Below are positions 49,964-58,832 of a stretch of 64,000 bases of DNA, piece after piece (the first letter of the stretch is position 1; every line of letters starts with the position of its first letter). Origin of the DNA: Pseudomonadota bacterium (GTDB taxonomy: Bacteria > Pseudomonadota > Gammaproteobacteria > Steroidobacterales > Steroidobacteraceae); contig JAEWAF010000025.1 in assembly GCA_023391815.1 (NCBI GenBank), positions 62,001 through 126,000 of the forward strand, written 5' to 3'. Both the position numbers and the translations under genes were made by a program. The notes beneath the pieces were generated by a model, which saw only the letters and a list, made by a program, of their open reading frames with translations, did not search any database and was not told where the DNA came from.

Positions 49964-50761
49964 ATGAACGCAACCGCCCTCCGACCCGTCGGCGACCTGC
50001 TGCGCGAATGGCGCCAGCGACGGCGCCTGAGCCAGCTCGACTTCGCCGTGGAAGCCGAGATTTCCTCCAAACATTTGAGCTTTCTGGAGACCGGGCGCTC
50101 GCGCCCGAGCCGCGAGATGCTGTTGAAGCTCTCCGAGCTGCTCGAAGTGCCGCTGCGTGAACGCAATACACTGCTGATCGCAGCGGGGTTCGCGCCCATG
50201 TTCAGCGAGCGCAAGCTGGACGACCCGTCTTTGCAGGCCGCGCGGGATGCGATGGAACTGGTGCTCAAAGGTCACGAGCCTTTTCCGGCCATCGCGGTCG
50301 ACCGGCATTGGACCTTGCTCGCGGCCAATCGCGCCGTCGCGCCCATGCTGACCGGCATCAAACCCGAGCTGCTGGCGACGCCGATGAATGTACTGCGAGC
50401 GAGCTTGCACCCCGACGGGCTGGCGCCGCGCATCGTCAATCTCGCGCAGTGGCGGGCGCATATATTCGCGCGCCTGCGCCGGCAAATCGAAGTTTCAGCC
50501 GACCCGGTGCTGACCGCATTGGTGGAAGAATTGAGCGCTTATCCCGCGCCGGAACCGCACAGCCACCGCGCTCACAACGAAAGCACCAATGCCTTCGTCG
50601 TGCCGATGCGGCTGGCGACGCCCATGGGCGTGCTGAGCTTCATCAGCACCACGACCGTCTTTGGCACTCCGATCGATGTAACTCTGTCAGAATTGGCGCT
50701 CGAATCGTTCTTTCCCGCCGACGCGGCGACCGCCGCCGCGCTCCGACAGATGCCGTTATGA
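49964..50761 (+). CDS. XRE-type transcription regulator with MmyB-like ligand-binding domain
   Basis: 265 residues from ATG 49964. An N-terminal helix-turn-helix (about 8-70) is seen in LLREWRQRRRLSQLDFAVEA then ISSKHLSFLETGRSRPSREM. The C-terminal part (about 100-260) has the MmyB/PAS-like pattern: PFPAIAVDRHWTLLAANRAV (about 107-126), and ALVEELSAYP with the later FISTTTVFGTPIDVTLSELALESFFPAD (quoted by ends). Such proteins usually sense a small ligand, possibly fatty acids or acyl-CoA. The stop overlaps the thioesterase gene start by 4 bp (ATGA), so they are co-expressed; the divergent membrane gene is another possible target. Confidence 0.88.
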   Translation: MNATALRPVGDLLREWRQRRRLSQLDFAVEAEISSKHLSFLETGRSRPSREMLLKLSELLEVPLRERNTLLIAAGFAPMFSERKLDDPSLQAARDAMELVLKGHEPFPAIAVDRHWTLLAANRAVAPMLTGIKPELLATPMNVLRASLHPDGLAPRIVNLAQWRAHIFARLRRQIEVSADPVLTALVEELSAYPAPEPHSHRAHNESTNAFVVPMRLATPMGVLSFISTTTVFGTPIDVTLSELALESFFPADAATAAALRQMPL

Positions 50762-51540
50762 GTTACGTCTACCGAGTCGAAGGTTCAATCGCGCACGCTC
50801 AGCCCTGCTCCGCCGGCCCGTGGGATCCCAGCATGCAGCACGGTGGCGCGCCGGCTGCGCTGATTGCCTGGGCCGTCGAGCGGATGCCCATGCGCGAGCC
50901 GATGCACGTCGCGCGCATGACGTTCGATTTGTTACGTCCCATCCCGGTCGCGCCGCTGGAAATCAAGATCGACGTACAGCGCGAGGGTCGCAAGATCCAG
51001 GTCTGCAATGTGACGCTGGCGCACGAGGGTGTGGTCTGCGTGCGCGCTACGGTGCTGAAGATCCGTCGGGCGGACGTGGAGCTGCCCGATCATGTCATCG
51101 ACGAGCAAGTCACCTTGCCCGGCCCCGAACAGGGCCGTGATTCCAGGATTCGCTTCAGCTCGCATGAGCAATTCGCCGCCGGAGTGACGTTACGCTCGGT
51201 GCGCGGCTCGTTCGGTGAGCTGGGGCCCGGCGCGCTGTGGTTCCGAGCGCATCGTCAAATCATCGAAGGCGAGGCCATCACCCCGTTGATGCGCGCGGCC
51301 ATGACAGGCGATTTTTGTAACGGCGTGTCGTCGGTGCTCGACTTCAACGAATGGACCTTCATCAACGCCGATCTGACCATCAGCCTGGCCCGCATGCCGG
51401 TGGGTGAATGGATCTTGCTGGACGCGCAGACCTGGCTGGGCGATCACGGCGCCGGCCTCGCGTTCGCGAAGCTGGGTGACGAGCGCGGCTATTTCGGGCG
51501 TGCCATCCAAACTCTGGTGATCGAGCGGCGCGTGAAGTGA
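50758..51540 (+). CDS. Thioesterase-family (TesB-like) acyl-CoA hydrolase
   Basis: 260 residues from ATG 50758. It has a double-hotdog layout: the first half (about 10-110) with WDPSMQHGGAPAALIAWAVE, and RMTFDLLRPIPVAPLEIKI; the second half (about 145-255) with GDFCNGVSSVLDFNEWTFINADLTI (quoted by ends), in which Asp/Asn/Thr occupy active-site-like positions. Family members hydrolyse acyl-CoA thioesters. Translational coupling to the MmyB-type regulator supports a fatty-acyl substrate that the regulator may sense. The substrate length cannot be determined. Confidence 0.82.
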   Translation: MSYVYRVEGSIAHAQPCSAGPWDPSMQHGGAPAALIAWAVERMPMREPMHVARMTFDLLRPIPVAPLEIKIDVQREGRKIQVCNVTLAHEGVVCVRATVLKIRRADVELPDHVIDEQVTLPGPEQGRDSRIRFSSHEQFAAGVTLRSVRGSFGELGPGALWFRAHRQIIEGEAITPLMRAAMTGDFCNGVSSVLDFNEWTFINADLTISLARMPVGEWILLDAQTWLGDHGAGLAFAKLGDERGYFGRAIQTLVIERRVK

Positions 51541-51559
51541 TGCCGGATCGGGACAGGTT

Positions 51560-51799
51560 TTAAATCTGTCCCGTTTCTCCGGGAGGCGCCGGCGATTGGC
51601 TCGCCTCCGCCTTCTTCCGCTCTTCCTCGGCACGTTCCTTCCGAATCGTGTAAACCACGGAGCCGAAGGCTGCGGCAATGACCAGCATCAGCGCGGCCAT
51701 GATGAACACCAATCCGCCGGCCAGCCGCCAGCCCTCGTACAGACCCAGGGCCAGGCCGATCGGCGTGGTGATCAACAACATGGGTTTCGCGATACGCAT
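51560..51799 (-). CDS. Small two-helix membrane protein, unknown function
   Basis: 79 residues from ATG 51799 (or ATG 51781, six codons later). Two hydrophobic helices (about 6-23 and 27-50) end in a charged KERAEEERKKAEASQ region and a Pro-rich tail. No family recognised. There is no convincing ribosome site before either ATG; TACAAT lies 6 bases before ATG 51799 and could be a -10 element for a leaderless message, but a matching -35 is weak. It is divergent from uup. Confidence 0.5.
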   Translation of the reverse strand: MRIAKPMLLITTPIGLALGLYEGWRLAGGLVFIMAALMLVIAAAFGSVVYTIRKERAEEERKKAEASQSPAPPGETGQI

Positions 51800-51891
51800 C
51801 TGCGTATTGTAGGGCCGCGGCGACGATTTCCAGCCCCGCAATTGGCTTCGCCGGTATGATTCGGGCCCCCGACGCCCAAGCCGTGCCGACG

Positions 51892-53700
51892 ATGCCCCTG
51901 CTCACGCTGCGCAATGCCGAACTCGCCTATGGCCTGCATCCCCTGCTGGATAAGGCGAATTTCGCCATCGACGAGCGCGAGCGCGTCGGCCTGATCGGCC
52001 GCAATGGCACCGGCAAATCCTCGCTACTGAAAGTCATCACGGGCCTTGCGCCTTTGGATGACGGCGAAGTGTCGCGCCTGGACGGGTTGAAGGTAGTGCT
52101 GGTCGAACAGGAACCGCTGTTGCCGCCGGCGGAGACCGTGCGTGACAGCCTGGTCCTGCGCGGCAAGCTCGAACAAATCCACGACGAACGCGAGCGCTGG
52201 CGTCTCGAAGCGCGCCTCAGTGAATTCTTACAGCGCCTTGGCGTGGCGGCCGAGCGCGCGCCCGAAACCACCTCCGGCGGTGAACGTAAACGCGCCGCCC
52301 TGGCGCTGGCGCTGGCGTTGGAACCCGACCTGCTGCTGCTCGACGAGCCCACCAACCATCTGGACATCGACGGTATCACCGCGCTGGAAGAACTGTTGAT
52401 CAAGGGCCCGGCCTCCATCGTCGTCACTCACGATCGATCGTTCCTGGATCGGGTCGTCACGCGCATCATCGAGCTCGACCGCGGTCTGCTCCGCTCCTAT
52501 CCCGGCAACTTCGCGGCTTACGAGACGCGCAAGAGCGAGCAGCTCGCCGCCGAAGAAGTGATGAATCGCAAGTTCGACAAGTTCTGGGCGCAGGAAGAAG
52601 TCTGGATTCGCAAAGGCATCGAAGCCCGCCGCACTCGCAATGAAGGTCGCGTGCGCCGGCTCGAATCGCTACGAGAACAGCGCGCCGCCCGACGCGAACA
52701 AATGGGCAGTGTGAAGCTCACGCTCGATTCCGGTGAGCGCTCCGGCAAGCTGGTCGCCGAGTTGACCGATGTTACGAAGTCGTTCGGCGAGCGCCCGATC
52801 GTTCGCGATCTTTCCATGCGGATCATGCGCGGCGATCGCCTGGGCCTGATCGGCCCGAACGGCGCCGGCAAGTCGACGTTGATCAAGCTCATTCTCGGCA
52901 AGCTCGAACCGGACAGCGGCAGCGTGCGCCTGGGCACCAACATTGCCGTGGCGTACTTCGATCAATTGCGCGAGCAGCTCGACCCCGAGAAATCCGTGGT
53001 CGAGACCATCAGCCCGGGCTCGGACTGGGTCGAGATCGGCACCGAGCGCAAGCACGTCATGACTTACCTCGGCGACTTTCTGTTCTCCTCGCAGCGAGCC
53101 AATTCGCCGGTGAAAGCGCTGTCGGGCGGCGAGCGCAATCGATTGTTGCTGGCAAGGCTGTTTGCTCGGCCGGCCAATGTGCTCGTCATGGACGAGCCGA
53201 CCAACGATCTCGACATCGATTCGCTCGAGCTGCTGGAAGATACATTGCAGACGTATCCGGGCACACTGCTGCTGGTGAGCCACGATCGAACGTTTCTGGA
53301 CAACGTGGTCACGCAGACCCTGGTCGCGCAAGGCAACGGCCGATGGCAGGAATATGTCGGCGGCTACAGCGACTGGCTCGCGCAGCGTCCGGCACCGCTG
53401 GCCTCCGCACCTTCCAAGCCGAAGCAAGAGAATAAATCGGCTGCTCGCGCGCCCGCACCGGTCAAGCTGAGCTATAAGGAATCGCGCGAGCTCGCGCAGC
53501 TGCCGGCGGAAATCGAAGCACTGGAACAGCGTCAGCAAGAGCTCACCGAGCGCATGAGCTCTGCCGATTATCACAAGCAGGGCCCGGACCAGCTGAAGGC
53601 CGATCGTAAACTGGCCGAAGATCTGGAGCGCGAGATGGCGGAGAAATTCGAGCGCTGGTCGACGCTCGAAGCCAAAGCCGAGGCCGCTGGCAAAAGCTGA
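51892..53700 (+). CDS. uup: ABC-F family ATP-binding protein (Uup type)
   Basis: 602 residues from ATG 51892; an upstream in-frame ATG at 51856 lies inside a possible TATGAT -10 element, which supports the later start. Two ABC cassettes: Walker A GRNGTGKSSL (about 38-47) with signature TTSGGERKRAAL and Walker B LLLLDEPTNHLD; Walker A GPNGAGKSTL (about 321) with ALSGGERNRLLL and VLVMDEPTNDLDID. Between them is a linker rich in Arg/Glu, and a C-terminal coiled coil (about 525-600) carries the Uup-specific helices. It acts on ribosomes or DNA rather than as a transporter (no membrane helices). Confidence 0.93.
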   Translation: MPLLTLRNAELAYGLHPLLDKANFAIDERERVGLIGRNGTGKSSLLKVITGLAPLDDGEVSRLDGLKVVLVEQEPLLPPAETVRDSLVLRGKLEQIHDERERWRLEARLSEFLQRLGVAAERAPETTSGGERKRAALALALALEPDLLLLDEPTNHLDIDGITALEELLIKGPASIVVTHDRSFLDRVVTRIIELDRGLLRSYPGNFAAYETRKSEQLAAEEVMNRKFDKFWAQEEVWIRKGIEARRTRNEGRVRRLESLREQRAARREQMGSVKLTLDSGERSGKLVAELTDVTKSFGERPIVRDLSMRIMRGDRLGLIGPNGAGKSTLIKLILGKLEPDSGSVRLGTNIAVAYFDQLREQLDPEKSVVETISPGSDWVEIGTERKHVMTYLGDFLFSSQRANSPVKALSGGERNRLLLARLFARPANVLVMDEPTNDLDIDSLELLEDTLQTYPGTLLLVSHDRTFLDNVVTQTLVAQGNGRWQEYVGGYSDWLAQRPAPLASAPSKPKQENKSAARAPAPVKLSYKESRELAQLPAEIEALEQRQQELTERMSSADYHKQGPDQLKADRKLAEDLEREMAEKFERWSTLEAKAEAAGKS

Positions 53701-53788
53701 ACGCCCCGGCCGGACGCCACTCACGGTCGTGCCAGCGGCCGTGTGCTAAATTCCCGCCATTGCTCAGCGGGCGACGACACGGACCTTC

Positions 53789-54343
53789 ATGTCGCAGGTG
53801 ACTTTACTGCTCGATGCCTCTCGGCGCGGCGATGCCGGCGCCGTCGAGCAGCTATTCGATCTGCTCTACAACGACCTTCGTCAACTGGCCCACGCCAGGC
53901 TGCGACGCAGCGGCCAGTTCACCCTGCTCGACACCACGGCGCTGGTCCACGAATCCTATCTGCGACTGTTCAAAGCCGGCGCCATCGAGGCGAACGATCG
54001 CGGTCACTTCATGGGTTATGCCGCACAGGTCATGCGGTCCATCGTCGTGGACTTCGTGCGTCGTCGCTCAGCGGACCGCCGGGGCGGCGACGCGATCCAT
54101 ATCGACATCGACCTGGCGGCCGCTCACATCGCGGACCCGCGCGAGCGAGAAGTGCTGCAAATCCACGAAGCGCTGCAAGAGCTGGCGAAGATCGACCCGC
54201 GCCTGGTGAAGGTCGTGGAGATGCGTTATTTCGCCGGCATGACCGAGGAAGAAGTCGCCGACGCGCTCGATCGCAGCGTGCGCTCGGTGGCTCGCGATTG
54301 GGAAAAGGCGCGCTTGTTCCTGGCAACGACCCTGGCACAGTAA
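53789..54343 (+). CDS. ECF43-type RNA polymerase sigma factor paired with a Ser/Thr kinase
   Basis: 184 residues. Sigma2 (about 5-85) and sigma4 (about 120-180, MRYFAGMTEEEVADALDRSV with the HTH) are present. In sigma2.2 the usual acidic DAED core-binding motif is replaced by LDTTALVHESYLRL, with Thr49 and Thr50 in its place, which is characteristic of ECF43/Sig-70_X6 factors where kinase-driven Thr phosphorylation provides the negative charge. The kinase gene follows after 4 bp. I infer that this factor is inactive until the partner kinase phosphorylates Thr49 or Thr50. No anti-sigma gene is nearby, in keeping with the class. Confidence 0.9.
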   Translation: MSQVTLLLDASRRGDAGAVEQLFDLLYNDLRQLAHARLRRSGQFTLLDTTALVHESYLRLFKAGAIEANDRGHFMGYAAQVMRSIVVDFVRRRSADRRGGDAIHIDIDLAAAHIADPREREVLQIHEALQELAKIDPRLVKVVEMRYFAGMTEEEVADALDRSVRSVARDWEKARLFLATTLAQ

Positions 54344-54347
54344 CTCC

Positions 54348-57062
54348 ATGCAACGCATCGGGCCCGAAGACTGGAAACAGATGTTCGAGCTGCTCGATAC
54401 CGCGCTCGATCTGCCGCCGGGCGAGCGAGACCTTTGGCTCGACTCTCTCTCCGGCGAGCACGCAAGACTCAAGCCCGCCCTGCGCGACTTGCTCGCCAAG
54501 CATGCGACGCGAGACAGCGATGAATTTCTGCGCGACATCCCGCAGTTCACCAGCCTGACCGGCATCAATACTTCTCCGCTCAGCATTCCTTCGCCGGGAA
54601 ATCACGTCGGACCGTATCGCCTGGTCCGCGAACTGGGCCGTGGCGGCATGGGAAGTGTGTGGCTCGCCGAGCGCGCCGATGGAACCTTCAAACGAAACGT
54701 CGCACTGAAACTGCCCCACGTCACCTGGATCGGCGGCCTGGCCGAACGCATGGCGCGCGAACGGGACATTCTCGCGACGCTCGAACATCCCAATATCGCG
54801 CGGCTCTACGATGCCGGCGTCGATGAGTTGGGCCGACCGTTCATGGCCATGGAATATGTCGAAGGCGAGACCATCGACCGTTACTGCGCTCAACACTCGC
54901 CCGCTGTGGAGCAGATCCTGCAACTGATCTTGCAAGTGGCCCGCGCGGTGGCACATGCGCATGCACGGCTGGTCGTTCATCGCGACCTCAAGCCCAGCAA
55001 TATCCTCGTGACCGCGGATGGCTCGGTGCGCTTGCTGGACTTCGGCGTCGCCAAGCTGCTGGAGAATCAGCCGGGCGAACAAACGCAGTTTGCCGTACGC
55101 GCATTCACGCCCGAGTACGCGGCGCCTGAGCAGATCAAAGGCGAGCCGATCAGCACGGCGACGGATGTTTATTCGCTCGGCGTCGTGAGTTATCAACTGC
55201 TGGCCGGCGCACTGCCGTACTCGCCGAAGCACACCGGCGGCGGGCAGCTCGAACGGGCCATCACCGAGATCGACGCATCGCTCGCGAGCACGACGGCGCA
55301 GGATTATCAGCGCGGCCGTCGCTTGCGAGGTGATATCGACGCAATTCTCAATCGCGCGTTGAAGAAAGATCCGGCGCAGCGGTATGCGAGTGCTGATGCC
55401 TTCGCGCTGGATATCGAACATCACCTGCAAGGCCGCCCCATTCAAGCGCGACCCGACAGCGCGTGGTATCGCTTCAGCAAATTCGTCAGTCGCAATCGTA
55501 TGGGCACCGCTGCCGCGACCGCCGCGCTCATCGCCATTCTGGCCGGCGCCAGCGTCGCCCTCTGGCAAGCTCGCGCCGCCCGCGAGCAAGCAGCGCATAC
55601 AGCCGTCGAGCGCGATATCGCGCGCCGAGCCGCGGCTCGTGAAGAGGCGGTGCGCATGTATCTCACGCGCATGTTTCGCAACTCCGTCAGCGCGGATGGC
55701 TCCGGCACGACGACGGCGAAAACGATGCTCGATCGCAGCGCCGAGCGGGTGTTGCAGGAATATCGGGACGATCCCGATCTCGCCGGTAAAGTGGTCGAGA
55801 CGCTCGCCGACTTATACGGCGCATTGGAAGACGTCGCCGGTCAGGTGCCCTTGCTCGAAGGCTATTTGAAGCAGGCCGGACCGGAGGCGAATCCGGAAAC
55901 GGTCGCGCTGGTGAAACAGAAACTGGCGCACGCCGAACTGGCTCGCGGCAATCTGCAACGCGCCGACGAACTGCTGCGCTCGGCTGAACCCTTCTGGAAC
56001 ACCGATCGCAAGCGTTTCGCCGAACAGCATCTGGAATGGCTCACCGTCAAAGCTCGCTTGTTACGTGCTCAAGGCGACCTGGCGGGCTCCATCGCAACCA
56101 ATGAGCAGGCCATCGCCGAGCGCATCGCGGTTTCCGGAGAGAATCACAGCGAGACGGCGATTCTGTATAACTCGCTGGGTATCGCGCTGATGAATGCCAA
56201 TCGCCTGCAAGAAGCCACCGAGGCTTATCGGAAGGCGCTCGCGATTCACGACGCGCTGGGCACTGGTGAAGATGTGCCCGCGTTGGTGATGCGCGCGAAT
56301 GTGGGCACGCTGTCGTATCGCGTGGGCCGTGTTGCCGATGCCGAGCGTGAGTTGAAGCATGCGTTCGAAGGTCAGCGCGCGCTATCCGGAGATTCGGCGG
56401 CTGTCGCCGCGTCCATGGGTCAGTATGGCTCTTTGCAAACGGCGCTCGGGCGGCCGGATCAAGCCATTCCCATTCTGGAAGAGGCAGCGCGCATGGCCGA
56501 GAAGTTCACTGCGAGTGGCAGCGCGCTCCACGTGCAGAACCGAACGTTTCTTGCGGAGGCTCACGCGGCGGCCGGACATCAACAAGATGCGGTTCAGATT
56601 GCCGATGAGGCGTTGGCGCTGGCGCGCAAGCAGTTTGGTGACGATCATCTGTTCACGCAACGCGCACGCCTTGCACGAGCCAGGCTGGCGACTAAACAAC
56701 AGCCGTTCGAGAAGACCACCACCGAACTTGCCGAGCTCATCACCAAACTGCGCGCCGGCGGCCCCGCCGCGCAGCTCGCGTTGGGCCAGGCGCTCGTCGC
56801 GCAAGGTGAGCTGCTGATACAAAACGGCCACGCCGCCGAAGCCGCTCCCGTGCTGGAAGAAGCAGTGAAGCTGCGTGAACAAGTGATGTGGGATCAAAGC
56901 TGGGAGCTCGCCGAAGCCCGCGCCCGGCTCGGCGAAGCAAAACTCGCCGCCGGCAGACCGGAAGGCAAGGACCTGATCGAACAGTCGCTCGCGACCTTGG
57001 AATCTCAGCTCGGCCCCGAGCATCCTCAAACGAAACGTGTTCGGCGCGCGATCGCGATGTAG
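54348..57062 (+). CDS. Transmembrane Ser/Thr protein kinase with TPR-rich C-terminus
   Basis: 904 residues. The protein kinase domain spans about 85-350: Gly-rich loop RELGRGGMGSVWLAER (about 91-106), VALKL Lys, catalytic HRDLKPSNILV (about 210-220) and LLDFGVAKLL, then PEYAAPEQIKGEPISTATDVYSLG (quoted by ends, Pro-Glu-Tyr to Ser-Leu-Gly). One membrane helix (about 385-405) precedes about 500 residues of TPR-like helical repeats that would lie in the periplasm as a sensor. With the ECF43 factor just upstream (4-bp gap) it forms a kinase-sigma pair like EcfK-PknS and EcfP-PknT of other gammaproteobacteria. The trigger is unknown. Confidence 0.92.
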   Translation: MQRIGPEDWKQMFELLDTALDLPPGERDLWLDSLSGEHARLKPALRDLLAKHATRDSDEFLRDIPQFTSLTGINTSPLSIPSPGNHVGPYRLVRELGRGGMGSVWLAERADGTFKRNVALKLPHVTWIGGLAERMARERDILATLEHPNIARLYDAGVDELGRPFMAMEYVEGETIDRYCAQHSPAVEQILQLILQVARAVAHAHARLVVHRDLKPSNILVTADGSVRLLDFGVAKLLENQPGEQTQFAVRAFTPEYAAPEQIKGEPISTATDVYSLGVVSYQLLAGALPYSPKHTGGGQLERAITEIDASLASTTAQDYQRGRRLRGDIDAILNRALKKDPAQRYASADAFALDIEHHLQGRPIQARPDSAWYRFSKFVSRNRMGTAAATAALIAILAGASVALWQARAAREQAAHTAVERDIARRAAAREEAVRMYLTRMFRNSVSADGSGTTTAKTMLDRSAERVLQEYRDDPDLAGKVVETLADLYGALEDVAGQVPLLEGYLKQAGPEANPETVALVKQKLAHAELARGNLQRADELLRSAEPFWNTDRKRFAEQHLEWLTVKARLLRAQGDLAGSIATNEQAIAERIAVSGENHSETAILYNSLGIALMNANRLQEATEAYRKALAIHDALGTGEDVPALVMRANVGTLSYRVGRVADAERELKHAFEGQRALSGDSAAVAASMGQYGSLQTALGRPDQAIPILEEAARMAEKFTASGSALHVQNRTFLAEAHAAAGHQQDAVQIADEALALARKQFGDDHLFTQRARLARARLATKQQPFEKTTTELAELITKLRAGGPAAQLALGQALVAQGELLIQNGHAAEAAPVLEEAVKLREQVMWDQSWELAEARARLGEAKLAAGRPEGKDLIEQSLATLESQLGPEHPQTKRVRRAIAM

Positions 57063-57201
57063 AGAAGAGGTTTTGCAACGGGGAAGGAATTGGAGATGCA
57101 ATCTCCACGTTTCCGCGGAAACGCACCCTCAGAAGTTTACAGGGAGTTTTCTCTCGGACCTCTTCGCACGCCTGGGCGCTCATCGCACCTGTCGGCGCCG
57201 C

Positions 57202-57339
57202 CCGAGGTGATATCTCTCCTCCCGGCAGATTCGAAATACAGGGACGTGTTTTCGAAATCAGCGCACATCAGGGACGTGCGCCCAGGAGCGCAAGGCGCGA
57301 CGGGCGAGCGCGGTGCCGGGAGGAGAGATATCACCTCGG
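57202..57339. repeat. 138-bp element with 26-bp perfect inverted repeats between convergent genes
   Basis: Arms at 57202-57227 and 57314-57339 are exact reverse complements, and outward 6 more bases nearly match. The interior holds two AGGGACGTG copies (57240 and 57270 regions) and two TTCGAAAT copies. It fills most of the 323-bp gap between the kinase gene and the MFS gene, which is otherwise without a visible gene. No transposase frame is present, so it may be a MITE/REPIN-like element or a bidirectional terminator-type structure. Confidence 0.8.
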
Positions 57340-57385
57340 ACGGCGCGAACCACCGACGCCTCCGGCAACTCGCAAGCGAGGCGCG

Positions 57386-58702
57386 TCAGCGAACACTCCT
57401 AACCGGCAGGATAGCAATCGACGCCAGCAACGTGATCGACCCGGCAATCACGAACAGCCAGGTGTAATTCCCCTCCGTCACCGCGAGGATCACCGGCGCG
57501 ACAGCAGGCGCAATCGCCTGAGGTAGAGCATTCGCGACGTTGAAGATCCCGAGATCCTTGGCAGCATCCCGCCACCTGTTCGGCAACACATCCGTCACCA
57601 ACGCCAGATCGACCGCGAAATAAATTCCGTGGCCGATGCCGGTAATCGTCATGCCGAGCAGAAACGTCGGAAAGTCCGGCGCGACCGCGATCACCCACAA
57701 TCCGATCGCATACACCGCCCCACCGATCACCACGAAGACCTTGCGACGACCGATCGCATCCGAGAGTCGTCCACCAAGAATGCTCACGGCGATGATGGCG
57801 ACGGTCTGCGCCAGGATGCCTTGGAAGATGAGCGTCGGAACCTGTCGTTCGGCCTGGCCCAGCTTGTCGATCAGATAAAAAGGTTGGTACGTATTCAGAA
57901 ACGCCGTGCCCAACACCAGCAACAACCGACTCAGCCAGGTCCAGCCGAAGTCCGGATGGAGCCGGGGACTGACCCAGTAGATTCCAATCACGTCCCGCCA
58001 GCCCAGCGACTCCACTTCGCCCGGCGCGAGCTGCCGATCTCGCAACGTCATCGCGAACAACAACACCAGCACGACGCAGATCGACGCGGGCACCATGAAT
58101 GTGAGCAACGTCGAAGTTGCCACGGACTGCACCAGGTACGTGCCGCTCACCTGCCCCAACGGCAGACAAATCCCCATCACACCAGCGACCGTGCCACGCT
58201 GCTCGACCGGAACTTGATCGGGCAGGACCGCGATGATGGCCGCCAACACCGCATTGAAGGCGAGCTGCGCCAGACACCAACCGATGAGCACCATCGCGAT
58301 GCTCGTCGCCGTCGCGATCAACAACAGCGCGAGCGCGCCGCAGATCACGCCGCCAATCAGCCAGGGACGTCGCATACCGAAACGCGACGTGGTCCGATCG
58401 CTCAGACGACCGAACAACGGATTGCCCACCAGCGCGAAGAACGCACCCAGCCCTAGCACCAGCGACAGACTCGCCGCGGCGGTTCCCGGCGCGAGATGGC
58501 GCACCTTCAAAGCAATCGTCACGAGCACCGGCGTCAGCAGCGCCAGCCACGTTCCCGTATAGGCCAACGCGTGCAGCGTGATGAATCCCCAGCCGACGCG
58601 CGGCTTGTCTTCGACAACAGCTTGCCAGGCCGGTCCCGCGCATCCCTGCGCGCCTGCCCTTCGGGCCTCCCGCCCATCGGCCGGCTGCTCTTGTGAATAC
58701 AT
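57386..58702 (-). CDS. MFS transporter
   Basis: 438 residues from ATG 58702; further upstream starts (ATG 58732, GTG 58771) are possible. Twelve hydrophobic helices; the loop 2-3 signature GRLSDRTTSRFGMRRPWLIGG (quoted by ends, Gly-Arg-Leu-Ser-Asp to Ile-Gly-Gly) is the conserved MFS motif, and a second copy GGRLSDAIGRRKVFVVIGG is in the C-terminal half. The first-helix text and RPW motif resemble the sugar-proton symporter type (GPH/SLC45-like). Substrate not determined. It is divergent from the second MFS gene (131 bp between starts). Confidence 0.88.
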   Translation of the reverse strand: MYSQEQPADGREARRAGAQGCAGPAWQAVVEDKPRVGWGFITLHALAYTGTWLALLTPVLVTIALKVRHLAPGTAAASLSLVLGLGAFFALVGNPLFGRLSDRTTSRFGMRRPWLIGGVICGALALLLIATATSIAMVLIGWCLAQLAFNAVLAAIIAVLPDQVPVEQRGTVAGVMGICLPLGQVSGTYLVQSVATSTLLTFMVPASICVVLVLLFAMTLRDRQLAPGEVESLGWRDVIGIYWVSPRLHPDFGWTWLSRLLLVLGTAFLNTYQPFYLIDKLGQAERQVPTLIFQGILAQTVAIIAVSILGGRLSDAIGRRKVFVVIGGAVYAIGLWVIAVAPDFPTFLLGMTITGIGHGIYFAVDLALVTDVLPNRWRDAAKDLGIFNVANALPQAIAPAVAPVILAVTEGNYTWLFVIAGSITLLASIAILPVRSVR

Positions 58703-58832
58703 GGCGCGCAGGATGCCCGGAAGCTTGCGCATCTCACAAGCGACTTTGTTCCGCCCTATGAAATCAAGCACGTGGACTCGCCGGCGCGCGCGCCTGCGAC
58801 TACACTGGTTTTAATTCCCGGTACGCCGCGCG

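Noticed and set aside
51799..51820. Leaderless promoter for the small membrane gene at 51560
   Set aside because: TACAAT is at a suitable place on the minus strand but no convincing -35 hexamer is found 16-18 bases upstream.
57399..58643. Second 414-codon frame overlapping the MFS gene on the same strand
   Set aside because: It lacks membrane helices and is Arg/Gly-rich, while the other frame gives a typical 12-helix transporter.
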